Below, one piece after another: positions 41,669 to 49,838 of a stretch of DNA of 64,000 nucleotides (position 1 is the first letter of the stretch; each line of letters opens with the position of its first letter). The DNA comes from Pseudomonas fluorescens. GTDB lineage: Bacteria; Pseudomonadota; Gammaproteobacteria; Pseudomonadales; Pseudomonadaceae. The position numbers and the translations under genes were made by a program. The notes beneath the pieces were generated by a model, which was not told the DNA's origin, made no database searches, and saw only the letters and a list, made by a program, of their open reading frames with translations. Location of the stretch: NCBI RefSeq assembly GCF_902497855.1, contig NZ_CABVHU010000007.1, positions 248,001 to 312,000 on the forward strand, in the 5' to 3' direction.

Positions 41669-42217
41669 TTAAAAGTTCGCGGGTGTAGCTGCGCTGATTA
41701 GTCGCGCTGGCGCATCGAACGGATTGCGAAAACGGTGCGGCTTGGTGCTTTCAAAGTAGTAGCTATCGCCAGCTTCGAGCACAAAAGTTTCAAGCCCGAC
41801 CACCAGTTCCAGTCTTCCTTCGAGCAAAATCCCGGTTTCCTCGCCCTCGTGGGTGAGCATCTCGTCACCGGTGTCGGCGCCTGGCGGGTAGATTTCATTG
41901 AGGAACGCGATAGCCCGGCTCGGGTGAGCCCGGCCGACAAGTTTCATGGTCACTGCGCCATCGGAAATGTCGATCAGCTCGTTGGCCTTGTAGACGATCT
42001 GAGTCGGTTTTTCCTGCAGGATCTCTTCGGAAAAGAACTCGACCATGGACATGGGAATCCCGCCCAACACTTTCCGCAGCGAACTGATCGAGGGGCTGAC
42101 GCTGTTCTTCTCGATCATCGAAATAGTGCTGTTGGTGACGCCCGCCCGTTTGGCGAGTTCACGCTGGGAAAGGCCTTTGAGCTTACGGATGGATTGCAGT
42201 CGTTCACCGACGTCCAA
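41669..42217 (-). CDS. pauR: PauR-like regulator of polyamine catabolism (HTH-cupin)
   Basis: 182 residues: an XRE helix-turn-helix (GERLQSIRKLKGLSQRELAKRAGVTNSTISMIEKNSVSPSISSLRKVLGGI) followed by a cupin sensor domain (HEGEETGILLEGRLELVVGLETFVLEAGDSYYFESTKPHRFRNP). This is the PuuR/PauR family; the gene just before dadX in P. aeruginosa is pauR, the repressor of gamma-glutamyl-polyamine catabolism. A PauB-like oxidase and a KauB-like dehydrogenase lie within 13 kb here, which supports the name. Confidence 0.88.
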   Translation of the reverse strand: MDVGERLQSIRKLKGLSQRELAKRAGVTNSTISMIEKNSVSPSISSLRKVLGGIPMSMVEFFSEEILQEKPTQIVYKANELIDISDGAVTMKLVGRAHPSRAIAFLNEIYPPGADTGDEMLTHEGEETGILLEGRLELVVGLETFVLEAGDSYYFESTKPHRFRNPFDAPARLISAATPANF

Positions 42218-42343
42218 GCTTGCGCCTCCAGGATTCAGGTTATTGGAATATTGAGCGTTATCATGGCGACAGCGTTCAGTATTTACAACACTTTGGCCTG
42301 AATCCTGTGCTGCGAGGCGACTTTCGGTCCGGGGCGCCTTGGG

Positions 42344-43417
42344 CTAAGCCCCGCAATAGAGCTTCGGCACCCGGCGCAAGTTGCAGAATATCTGGTAAGG
42401 AATCGTGTCGGCGGCCTTGGCCACGTCGCTGGCGAGGATGTTTTTGCCCCACAGCTCCACGGTCGAACCCAGGCCCGCTTGCGGCACATCGGTCAAGTCG
42501 ATGCAGAGCATGTCCATCGACACCCGCCCGATCAATTGGCTGCGCTGTCCGGCAACCATCACCGGGGTCCCGGTCGGTGCCTGACGTGGGTATCCATCGG
42601 CATAACCCATGGCCACCACGCCAACGCGCATCGGCTTTTGGGTGATGAATCTGGCACCGTAGCCAATCGGCTCGCCGGCCGGCAGTTCACGCACGCAAAT
42701 CACTTTCGATTCGAGGGTCATCACCGGTTGCAGGCGTGACGCCACGGCGTTGGCCTCCTCGAACGGCGTCGCGCCGTAGAGCATGATGCCCGGGCGCACC
42801 CAGTCACTCTGAATCTGCGGCCAACCCAGCACCGCCGGCGAGTTGCGCAGGCTGACCTCGGCGGCCAACCCCTGGCGTGCGGCTTCAAAGACTGCCACTT
42901 GCTCGGAACTGGCTTGACTGTGCAGCTCATCGGCGCGGGCGAAATGGCTCATCAGCACGATCTTCGCGACCTTGCCGCTGGCCAGCAACCGTTGATAGGC
43001 CGCCTGATAATCCTTCGGATGCAGGCCGACCCGGTGCATGCCCGAATCCAGCTTGAGCCAGACCGTGATCGGCTTGCTCAGTGCGGCCTTCTCGATGGCG
43101 TCGAGCTGCCACAGCGAATGCACCACGCACCAGAAATCATGCTCGACGATCAGCGACAGCTCATCGGCTTCGAAAAAACCCTCGAGCAGCAACACCGGCG
43201 CACGAATGCCGGCGGCGCGCAGCTCCAGGGCTTCTTCGATGCAGGCCACGGCGAACCCGTCCGCCTCGGCTTCCAGTGCCTGGGCGCAACGCACTGCGCC
43301 ATGGCCATAGGCATCGGCCTTGATCACCGCGAGGGCACGGGCACCCGTGACTTCACGGGCGATCTGGTAGTTGTGACGCAGGGCTTGAAGGTCGATCAGG
43401 GCACGGGCAGGACGCAT
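42344..43417 (-). CDS. dadX: Catabolic alanine racemase DadX
   Basis: 357 residues from ATG 43417 (MRPARALIDLQALRHNYQIAREVTGARALAVIKADAYGHGA); Lys33 in AVIKADAYGHG binds PLP and the catalytic tyrosine sits in PIGYGARF. The start is chosen by homology; an upstream TTG is not supported. DadX converts L- to D-alanine for oxidation by DadA. It is the last gene of the minus-strand dadA-ridA-dadX run, 124 bases after ridA. Confidence 0.94.
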   Translation of the reverse strand: MRPARALIDLQALRHNYQIAREVTGARALAVIKADAYGHGAVRCAQALEAEADGFAVACIEEALELRAAGIRAPVLLLEGFFEADELSLIVEHDFWCVVHSLWQLDAIEKAALSKPITVWLKLDSGMHRVGLHPKDYQAAYQRLLASGKVAKIVLMSHFARADELHSQASSEQVAVFEAARQGLAAEVSLRNSPAVLGWPQIQSDWVRPGIMLYGATPFEEANAVASRLQPVMTLESKVICVRELPAGEPIGYGARFITQKPMRVGVVAMGYADGYPRQAPTGTPVMVAGQRSQLIGRVSMDMLCIDLTDVPQAGLGSTVELWGKNILASDVAKAADTIPYQIFCNLRRVPKLYCGA

Positions 43418-43541
43418 GGCGGCAGACTTCTGGTCGGTCAATGGGAAGAAAAACCGGCGCTGGCTGAGAGCATAAACCGTCTACAGCGCCGGGAGAGGGA
43501 TAGTTCTGAGCGACTTATCTCAGAGCAGTTACTAAGAGCAG

Positions 43542-43895
43542 TTACGGCAGAGCAGCTACAACCGACAGCTCCACCAGGATCTCCGGCTCGCACAGCTTCG
43601 ATTCAACCGTCGCGCGAGCAGGTGCGACGCCTTTTGGCAGCCACTTGTCCCAGACCGCATTCATGCCTTCGAAGTGCGCTTCGATGTCTTTCATGTAAAT
43701 CGTTACCGACAATAGACGGCTCTTGTCGGTCCCGGCCAAGTCCAGCAAACGCTCGATGTTGGCGAGGGTTTCACGGGTCTGCTGTTCAATCCCGGCACTC
43801 ATGTCGTCGCCGACTTGCCCTGCCAGATAGACGGTGCCGCTGTGGACAACGATCTGGCTCATGCGCTCATTGGTGAGCTGGCGCTGGATTGACAT
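43542..43895 (-). CDS. RidA family enamine/imine deaminase
   Basis: 117 residues from ATG 43895, preceded by AGGAG. YjgF/YER057c fold: SQIVVHSGTVYLAGQVGDD, QTRETLANIERLLDLAGTDKSRLLSVTIYMKDI, VAPARATVESKLCEPEILVELSVVAAL. RidA proteins hydrolyse reactive enamine/imine intermediates. In the dad operon its likely job is to clear 2-iminopropionate formed by DadA. Its start lies inside the end of dadA (29-base overlap). Confidence 0.92.
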   Translation of the reverse strand: MSIQRQLTNERMSQIVVHSGTVYLAGQVGDDMSAGIEQQTRETLANIERLLDLAGTDKSRLLSVTIYMKDIEAHFEGMNAVWDKWLPKGVAPARATVESKLCEPEILVELSVVAALP

Positions 43896-45171
43896 GTTTT
43901 GCGGACTCCTGGGTTTTGTTGCCATAACGAGAAATATCGAGGCCTTCGGCGCTGATTTGCGGCGTTTTCTTCGCCATCAGATCAGCCAGCAGGCGACCGG
44001 AGCCGCAGGCCATGGTCCAACCGAGCGTACCGTGACCGGTGTTCAGGAACAGGTTCTTGAACGGTGTGGCGCCAACGATCGGCGTGCCATCCGGTGTGGT
44101 CGGACGCAGACCGGTCCAGAAACTCGCCTGGGTCAGATCGCCGCCCTGAGGATAAAGGTCGTTGACGATCATCTCCAGGGTTTCGCGCCGACGCGGGTTC
44201 AGCGACAGGTCAAAACCGGCGATTTCAGCCATGCCGCCCACGCGGATACGGTTGTCGAAGCGGGTGATCGCGACCTTGTAGGTCTCGTCGAGGATAGTCG
44301 AAGTCGGGGCCATCGCCGCGTTGGTGATCGGTACGGTCAGGGAGTAGCCCTTGAGCGGATACACCGGCGCCTTGATGCCCAGCGGCTTGAGCAGTTGCGG
44401 CGAGTAGCTGCCGAGTGCCAGGACGTAGCGGTCAGCGGTTTCCAGCTTACCGTCGATCCAGACACCATTGATGCGGTCGCCGGCGTAGTCGAGGCGTTGA
44501 ATGTCCTGGTCGAAGCGGAATTCCACACCCAGTTTGGTAGCCATTTCGACCAGGCGGGTGGTGAACATCTGGCAGTCGCCAGTCTGGTCGTTCGGCAGGC
44601 GCAGAGCACCCGCGAGGATATTAGTCACGCTGGCCAGCGCCGGCTCGACGCGGGCAATGCCGGCGCGATCGAGCAGTTCGAACGGCACGCCGGACTCTTT
44701 CAGCACGGCAATGTCTTTCCAGGCGCCGTCGAGTTGAGCCTGGGTGCGGAACAGCTGTGTCGTACCGAGGCTGCGGCCTTCGTAGGCAATGCCGGTTTCG
44801 GCGCGCAACTCGTCGAGGCAGTCACGGCTGTACTCGGACAGGCGGACCATGCGTTCCTTGTTCACCGCATAACGGCTGGCGGTGCAGTTACGCAGCATCT
44901 GCGCCATCCACAGGTATTGGTCGATGTTGGCGGTGGCCTTGATCGCCAGCGGTGCGTGGCGCTGCAACAGCCACTTGATGGCCTTGAGCGGCACACCTGG
45001 CGCCGCCCATGGCGAGGCATAACCCGGCGAAACCTGCCCGGCGTTGGCGAAACTGGTCTCCATGGCCGCAGCCGGCTGACGGTCCACCACCACCACTTCA
45101 AACCCGGCACGGGCCAGATAATAAGCACTGGTGGTGCCGATGACGCCGCTACCCAAGACCATAACGCGCAT
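43867..45171 (-). CDS. dadA: D-amino acid dehydrogenase small subunit DadA
   Basis: 434 residues. N-terminal dinucleotide fold MRVMVLGSGVIGTTSAYYLARAGFEVVVVDRQ, then the DAO domain (GGMAEIAGFDLSLNPRRRETLEMIVNDLYP, WTGLRPTTPDGTPIVGATPFKNLFLNTGHGTLGWTMACGSGRLLADL). It oxidises D-alanine to pyruvate and ammonia, passing electrons to the chain. The ATG at 45171 is chosen because GAGGG lies eight bases upstream. It is divergent from lrp, its expected alanine-responsive activator. An AACAACAA motif lies in its leader. Confidence 0.95.
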   Translation of the reverse strand: MRVMVLGSGVIGTTSAYYLARAGFEVVVVDRQPAAAMETSFANAGQVSPGYASPWAAPGVPLKAIKWLLQRHAPLAIKATANIDQYLWMAQMLRNCTASRYAVNKERMVRLSEYSRDCLDELRAETGIAYEGRSLGTTQLFRTQAQLDGAWKDIAVLKESGVPFELLDRAGIARVEPALASVTNILAGALRLPNDQTGDCQMFTTRLVEMATKLGVEFRFDQDIQRLDYAGDRINGVWIDGKLETADRYVLALGSYSPQLLKPLGIKAPVYPLKGYSLTVPITNAAMAPTSTILDETYKVAITRFDNRIRVGGMAEIAGFDLSLNPRRRETLEMIVNDLYPQGGDLTQASFWTGLRPTTPDGTPIVGATPFKNLFLNTGHGTLGWTMACGSGRLLADLMAKKTPQISAEGLDISRYGNKTQESAKHVNPAPAHQ

Positions 45172-45205
45172 TTTCATATCCCTCATCGCGGCTTGCCGCT
45201 GACGT

Positions 45206-45213
45206 TTGTTGTT
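45206..45213 (-). promoter_or_regulatory. Candidate Crc/Hfq CA motif in dadA leader
   Basis: On the minus strand AACAACAA, an exact AAYAAYAA CA motif, 35 bases before the dadA ATG. Such motifs let Hfq with Crc block translation of catabolic mRNAs in Pseudomonas. Eight bases can occur by chance. Confidence 0.45.
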
Positions 45214-45327
45214 CAGACCGTTGATGTGGGAAGTGTAAAAAAGATTAGCCAGTGCTTTTCACTGTATAAATGCCTATATTTGGCGACAATTCTCGGCAAA
45301 AACCCTTTTCACGGAGGCGCATTCCCT

Positions 45328-45816
45328 ATGCGTACCAACACTCAGACCAAACGTGAGCTGGACAAGATCGACCGCAACATCCTGCGGATCCTGCAAGCGG
45401 ACGGGCGCATTTCCTTTACCGAGCTGGGGGAAAAGGTCGGGCTCTCGACCACGCCCTGTACCGAGCGGGTTCGGCGGCTGGAGCGCGAAGGGATCATCAT
45501 GGGCTACAACGCCCGGCTCAATCCGCAGCATCTCAAGGGGAGTCTGCTGGTGTTCGTCGAGATCAGCCTCGACTACAAATCCGGCGATACCTTCGAGGAG
45601 TTTCGGCGCGCGGTGCTGAAACTGCCCCACGTATTGGAATGCCATTTGGTGTCAGGGGATTTCGACTATCTGGTGAAAGCGCGGATTTCCGAGATGGCTT
45701 CGTACCGCAAATTGCTGGGGGATATTTTGCTCAAGCTGCCCCATGTGCGGGAGTCCAAGAGCTATATCGTCATGGAAGAGGTCAAGGAGAGCTTGAATCT
45801 GCCGATTCCGGATTGA
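45328..45816 (+). CDS. lrp: Lrp/AsnC family regulator
   Basis: 162 residues, MRTNTQTKRELDKIDRNILRILQADGRISFTELGEKVGLSTTPCTERVRRLEREGIIMGYNARLNPQ, a typical Lrp HTH plus RAM domain (LLVFVEISLDYKSGDTFEEFRRAVLKLPHVLECHLVSGDFDYLVKARI). GGAGG lies upstream of the ATG. Divergent from dadA by 156 bases; in P. aeruginosa Lrp activates dadAX in response to L-alanine, so the same is expected here. Confidence 0.94.
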   Translation: MRTNTQTKRELDKIDRNILRILQADGRISFTELGEKVGLSTTPCTERVRRLEREGIIMGYNARLNPQHLKGSLLVFVEISLDYKSGDTFEEFRRAVLKLPHVLECHLVSGDFDYLVKARISEMASYRKLLGDILLKLPHVRESKSYIVMEEVKESLNLPIPD

Positions 45817-45848
45817 AGTATTCGTCGCCTGTTCGGGCCTCTTGTCCG

Positions 45849-45954
45849 ATCGTTCCCACGCTCTGCGTGGGAATGCAGCCCGGGACGCTTAGCGTCCCAA
45901 GAGCCGAACGCGGAGCGTCCGTTGAGGCATTCCCACGCAGAGCGAGGGAACGAT
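45849..45954. repeat. Long palindromic intergenic repeat, distinct from REP
   Basis: ATCGTTCCCACGCTCTGCGT at the left is the inverse, nearly exact, of the right end CGCAGAGCGAGGGAACGAT; each arm is itself palindromic (CCCACGCTCTGCGTGGG). Inner arms GGACGCTTAGCGTCC and GCGGAGCGTCC add further small hairpins. It lies between convergent lrp and the YkgJ gene. Confidence 0.88.
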
Positions 45955-45959
45955 CCCTC

Positions 45960-46313
45960 CTACACCAACACTTGGCGAGTTGAAGCCATGTACTCATGAA
46001 TCTGCTTCTCGACCCTTGGATGAATCAGCTCCACCGGCCCTCGCCCATTGGGGCAAGGCAAGGTCTTGGTAGTGCCGAACAGCCGACAGATCAAAGGCCG
46101 CTCGTCATACACGGTGCAGCCATTGGGCCCCAGGTGCACGCAATTGAGCTCATCCATGGCCGCGTCCTGCTCGGCCCGGGTCTTGCGGGGCAGGCGGGAC
46201 ATTTCTTCCGGCGAGGTGGTCACCGGCCCACAGCAGTCATGGCAACCGGGCACGCACTCGAAGGAGGGAATCTGCTGACGCAGCGTGCGGATTTTCTGGC
46301 TGTTGCAGCTCAT
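45960..46313 (-). CDS. YkgJ family cysteine-cluster protein
   Basis: 117 residues with a cysteine-rich pattern: CVPGCHDCCGPVTTSPEE, then CVHLGPNGCTVYDERPLICRLFG and a last cysteine in LPCPNG. The YkgJ/UPF0153 family is thought to bind zinc or an iron-sulfur cluster; no function is established. The start at 46313 is the best ATG by homology but lacks a clear ribosome site; another in-frame start 22 codons upstream is possible. It is divergent from the FAD oxidoreductase gene. Confidence 0.85.
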   Translation of the reverse strand: MSCNSQKIRTLRQQIPSFECVPGCHDCCGPVTTSPEEMSRLPRKTRAEQDAAMDELNCVHLGPNGCTVYDERPLICRLFGTTKTLPCPNGRGPVELIHPRVEKQIHEYMASTRQVLV

Positions 46314-46461
46314 CGAAGCGTTGACCGAATGCGGGATAGACCGGGATTCTGACGCAAAAGCCGCGATCCAGACAGTCACAACCGACCAGTGTTGCCCGTA
46401 CCGGAGGGTCAGGCTTATGCTCCGTCAAATTTTCTATACACCAGAAATCAGGAACACGCAC

Positions 46462-47775
46462 ATGAATGCCCGTGCTCAGCAACCTGTCCCAAGCCATCGG
46501 CACACGGCCTCCTATTACGCCGCCAGCAGTCTGCAGCAACCTGATCACCCGGTGCTGCAAGGCGACCTGGTGGCCGATGTGTGCGTGGTCGGCGGCGGGT
46601 TCTCCGGGTTGAACACGGCGCTCGAACTGGCCGAACGCGGGCTCAGCGTGGTGCTGCTCGAGGCCCACAAGATTGGCTGGGGCGCCAGCGGTCGCAATGG
46701 CGGGCAATTGATTCGCGGCGTTGGCCATGGTCTCGATCAATTCGCCAGCGTGATCGGTGCGCACGGCGTGCGTCAGATGAAACTCATGGGGCTGGAAGCG
46801 GTGGAAATCGTCCGACAGCGGGTCGAGCGTTTTCAGATCCCTTGCGACCTGACCTGGGGTTACTGCGATCTTGCCAACAAGCCGCGCGACCTGGAAGGTT
46901 TTGCCGAAGACGCCGAAGAACTGCGCAGCCTCGGCTACCGTTACGAAACCCGGTTGCTGCAAGCCAACGAAATGCACTCGGTGGTGGGTTCCGACCGTTA
47001 CGTCGGCGGCCTGATCGACATGGGCTCGGGGCATTTGCATCCGCTCAACCTGGCCTTGGGCGAAGCGGCCGCCGCGCAGCAACTGGGGGCGAAACTGTTC
47101 GAACGCTCGGCTGCCACCCGCATCGAATACGGCCCCGAGATCAAGGTCCATACCGCCCAGGGCTCGGTTCGCGCCAAGACGCTGGTGCTGGGCTGCAACG
47201 CCTACCTCAATGATCTCAACCCCGAACTCAGCGGCAAGGTGCTGCCCGCCGGCAGCTACATCATCGCCACCGAACCCCTGAGCGAAGCGCTGGCCCACTC
47301 ACTGCTGCCGCAGAACATGGCGGTGTGTGATCAGCGGGTGGCGCTGGATTACTACCGACTCTCGGCGGATCGCCGTTTGCTGTTCGGCGGCGCTTGTCAC
47401 TATTCAGGTCGCGACCCGAAGGACATCGCCGCCTACATGCGGCCGAAGATGCTGGAAGTGTTCCCGCAACTGGCCGGGGTGAAGATCGACTATCAATGGG
47501 GCGGGATGATCGGCATCGGCGCCAATCGCCTGCCGCAGATTGGTCGGCTCAAGGATCAGCCGAATGTGTATTACGCCCAGGCTTATTCCGGTCATGGGGT
47601 GAATGCCACGCATTTGGCGGGCAAGTTGCTGGCTGAGGCGATCAGCGGGCAGCACAGTGGTGGGTTCGACCTGTTTGCCAAGGTGCCGCACATTACTTTT
47701 CCGGGGGGTAAGCATTTGCGGTCGCCGTTGTTGGCGTTGGGGATGTTGTGGCATCGGATGAAAGAGTTGGTCTGA
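46462..47775 (+). CDS. FAD-dependent oxidoreductase, PauB/PuuB-like
   Basis: 437 residues from ATG 46462 with AGGA upstream. DAO superfamily: GDLVADVCVVGGGFSGLNTALELAERGLSVVLLEAHKIGWGASGRNGGQLIRG (dinucleotide fold and the FAD-linking GASGRNGGQ), and C-terminal WGGMIGIGANRLPQIGRLKDQPNVYYAQAYSGHGVNATHLAGKLLAEAI. This is the gamma-glutamylputrescine oxidase (PuuB) type; the homologue at this place in P. aeruginosa is one of the PauB enzymes. It should oxidise a gamma-glutamylated polyamine to an aldehyde that a KauB-type dehydrogenase then uses. Confidence 0.88.
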   Translation: MNARAQQPVPSHRHTASYYAASSLQQPDHPVLQGDLVADVCVVGGGFSGLNTALELAERGLSVVLLEAHKIGWGASGRNGGQLIRGVGHGLDQFASVIGAHGVRQMKLMGLEAVEIVRQRVERFQIPCDLTWGYCDLANKPRDLEGFAEDAEELRSLGYRYETRLLQANEMHSVVGSDRYVGGLIDMGSGHLHPLNLALGEAAAAQQLGAKLFERSAATRIEYGPEIKVHTAQGSVRAKTLVLGCNAYLNDLNPELSGKVLPAGSYIIATEPLSEALAHSLLPQNMAVCDQRVALDYYRLSADRRLLFGGACHYSGRDPKDIAAYMRPKMLEVFPQLAGVKIDYQWGGMIGIGANRLPQIGRLKDQPNVYYAQAYSGHGVNATHLAGKLLAEAISGQHSGGFDLFAKVPHITFPGGKHLRSPLLALGMLWHRMKELV

Positions 47776-47799
47776 CAGATTCGTGGCGCCTGTGCCGAC

Positions 47800-47897
47800 G
47801 CTTTCGCTGGCAAGCCAGCTCCTACAGGGGGGTGCGTGTTGATCATGGATCTTGTGTCAGACACGGTCCCTTGTAGGAGCTGGCTTGCCAGCGAAGG
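47800..47897. repeat. REP doublet, outward-facing orientation
   Basis: CTTTCGCTGGCAAGCCAGCT...CTACAGGGG followed by CCCTTGTAGGAGCTGGCTTG. The two halves are the same REP type as elsewhere but in reversed order, with TACAGGGG ends facing inward. Confidence 0.88.
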
Positions 47898-47920
47898 CGT
47901 CCTCAAGAACACCGCAAGAA

Positions 47921-48166
47921 TCAAATCCGCCAAAACGGCTTAAGCCCCTCCTCCCGCGCCTGCTCCCGACTCAACCCCACATCCCTGAGTTGCTCCGGCG
48001 TGAGCGTGAGCAACGCCTTGCGTGTGTGCAAACGATGCCAGAACAGACCCCAGCGACCCAGGCCGGACGGCGCGTTGCGCAGTACCGCCTCGCATGCCCC
48101 GTTATGTTGCCCTGCCACCAGTTCCTGACTGCGTAACGTCAGCCGCACATCGCTCAAGCCGTTCAT
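47921..48166 (-). CDS. DUF1127 domain protein
   Basis: 81 residues, with the DUF1127 arginine-rich helix-turn-helix-like motif at the C-terminus: WGLFWHRLHTRKALLTLTPEQLRDVGLSREQAREEGLKPFWRI. Small DUF1127 proteins include RNA-binding regulators of phosphate and arginine metabolism in alphaproteobacteria; here the function is open. It is divergent from the MocR-type regulator gene, and the shared gap holds three copies of a TACAGATT element, so it is the best candidate target of that regulator. Confidence 0.88.
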   Translation of the reverse strand: MNGLSDVRLTLRSQELVAGQHNGACEAVLRNAPSGLGRWGLFWHRLHTRKALLTLTPEQLRDVGLSREQAREEGLKPFWRI

Positions 48167-48229
48167 GTTGATCGCTCCTGTTTACTTGGGTAGCCAGAGC
48201 TTTCATGATGCGTGGGCGGCGAAAAGCAT

Positions 48230-48313
48230 TACAGATTCAACAGAAAACTATTAATTCCATACAGATTCGTTGTTTTACTCTCTGAATCACAATTTTTTGC
48301 CCAATCTGTATGG
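48230..48313. promoter_or_regulatory. Candidate MocR operator: two direct and one inverted TACAGATT
   Basis: TACAGATTC at 48230-48238 and again at 48260-48268, exactly 30 bases apart, and the inverse AATCTGTA at 48303-48310. The second and third copies extend to an exact 11-base inverted repeat, CCATACAGATT / AATCTGTATGG. Two direct repeats plus an inverted one are the layout reported for several MocR-type operators. Confidence 0.65.
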
Positions 48314-48345
48314 GTATACCGAATGATCCACACCGAGACAGCGCC

Positions 48346-49779
48346 ATGACCCTTTACGTCAACCTTGCCGAGTTGCTCGGCACGCGTATCGAGCAGGGCT
48401 TCTATCGCCCCGGTGACCGGCTGCCGTCGGTGCGGGCACTGAGCGTCGAGCACGGCGTCAGCCTGAGCACCGTGCAGCAAGCCTATCGGGTGCTGGAAGA
48501 CAGCGGCCTGGCGATGCCGAAACCCAAGTCGGGCTATTTCGTGCCGGTGAGTCGAGCGCTCCCGGAACTGCCGGCGATTGGCCGTCCGGCGCAGCGGCCA
48601 GTGGATATTTCCCAGTGGGATCAGGTCCTGGAATTGATTCGCGCGGTGCCACGCAAGGACGTGGTGCAACTGGGCCGCGGCATGCCGGACATCACCACGC
48701 CGACCATGAAACCGCTGTTGCGCGGCCTGGCACGGATCAGCCGGCGGCAGGACATGCCCGGCCTGTATTACGACAATATCCACGGCACCCTCGAACTGCG
48801 CGAACAGATCGCCCGCTTGATGCTGGATTCCGGCTGCCAGTTGAGCGCCAGCGACCTGGTGGTCACCACCGGTTGCCACGAAGCGCTATCCACCAGCATC
48901 CGGGCCATTTGCGAGCCGGGGGACATCGTGGCCGTGGATTCGCCAAGCTTTCACGGCGCCATGCAGACGCTCAAGGGCCTGGGCATGAAAGCCCTGGAAA
49001 TCCCTACCGACCCGCTTACCGGGATCAGCCTCGACGCGCTGGAACTGGCACTGGAACAATGGCCGATCAAAGCCATACAGTTGACCCCCAACTGCAACAA
49101 CCCGTTGGGCTACATCATGCCGGAACCGCGCAAACGCGCGTTGTTGACCCTGGCACAGCGCTTTGACGTGGCGATCATAGAGGATGATGTGTATGGCGAA
49201 CTGTCCTACACCTATCCGCGACCGCGCACGATCAAGTCCTTCGACGAGGACGGCCGTGTCCTGCTCTGCAGTTCCTTTTCCAAGACCCTGGCACCAGGCC
49301 TGCGCATTGGCTGGGTGGCACCGGGGCGTTATCTGGAACGGGTGCTGCACATGAAATACATCAGCACCGGCTCCACGGCGCCGCAACCGCAGATCGCCAT
49401 TGCCGAATTCCTCAAGGCCGGGCACTTCGAACCGCATTTGCGGCGCATGCGCAGCCAATACCAACGCAATCGCGACGTCATGATCGACTGGGTCACCCGC
49501 TTCTTTCCGGTGGGCACCCGGGCCAGTCGCCCGCAAGGCAGCTTCATGCTCTGGGTCGAACTGCCAGAGGGCTTCGACACCCTGAAACTCAATCGCGCCC
49601 TGCACGACCAGGGCGTACAGATTGCAGTCGGCAGCATCTTTTCCGCCTCGGGCAAGTACCGCAATTGCCTGCGGATGAACTACGCTGCCAAACCAACACC
49701 ACAGATTGAAGAAGCGGTGCGCAAGGTCGGCGCTGCGGCAATCAGATTGCTGGCGGAAACAGACGGCTGCACCGACTGA
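48346..49779 (+). CDS. MocR-type GntR regulator with aminotransferase domain
   Basis: 477 residues: a GntR winged helix (MTLYVNLAELLGTRIEQGFYRPGDRLPSVRALSVEHGVSLSTVQQAYRVLEDSGLAMPKPKSGYFV) joined to a fold-type I aminotransferase domain. The PLP lysine lies in SSFSKTLAPGLRIGWVAPGRY, and the aspartate in IIEDDVYGELSY. MocR proteins use PLP adducts as signals rather than for catalysis. The target is unknown; the divergent DUF1127 gene is the obvious candidate. Confidence 0.92.
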   Translation: MTLYVNLAELLGTRIEQGFYRPGDRLPSVRALSVEHGVSLSTVQQAYRVLEDSGLAMPKPKSGYFVPVSRALPELPAIGRPAQRPVDISQWDQVLELIRAVPRKDVVQLGRGMPDITTPTMKPLLRGLARISRRQDMPGLYYDNIHGTLELREQIARLMLDSGCQLSASDLVVTTGCHEALSTSIRAICEPGDIVAVDSPSFHGAMQTLKGLGMKALEIPTDPLTGISLDALELALEQWPIKAIQLTPNCNNPLGYIMPEPRKRALLTLAQRFDVAIIEDDVYGELSYTYPRPRTIKSFDEDGRVLLCSSFSKTLAPGLRIGWVAPGRYLERVLHMKYISTGSTAPQPQIAIAEFLKAGHFEPHLRRMRSQYQRNRDVMIDWVTRFFPVGTRASRPQGSFMLWVELPEGFDTLKLNRALHDQGVQIAVGSIFSASGKYRNCLRMNYAAKPTPQIEEAVRKVGAAAIRLLAETDGCTD

Positions 49780-49838
49780 CCTTTCTTTGGAAATCGGCGT
49801 CCTATGCCGACAACGGCCGCCAATCGGAACAATCCTAC

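Noticed and set aside
43834..45327. Plus-strand frame in line with lrp, adding about 500 codons
   Set aside because: It is antisense to dadA and ridA. The true lrp start is the ATG at 45328 with GGAGG and the conserved Lrp N-terminus.
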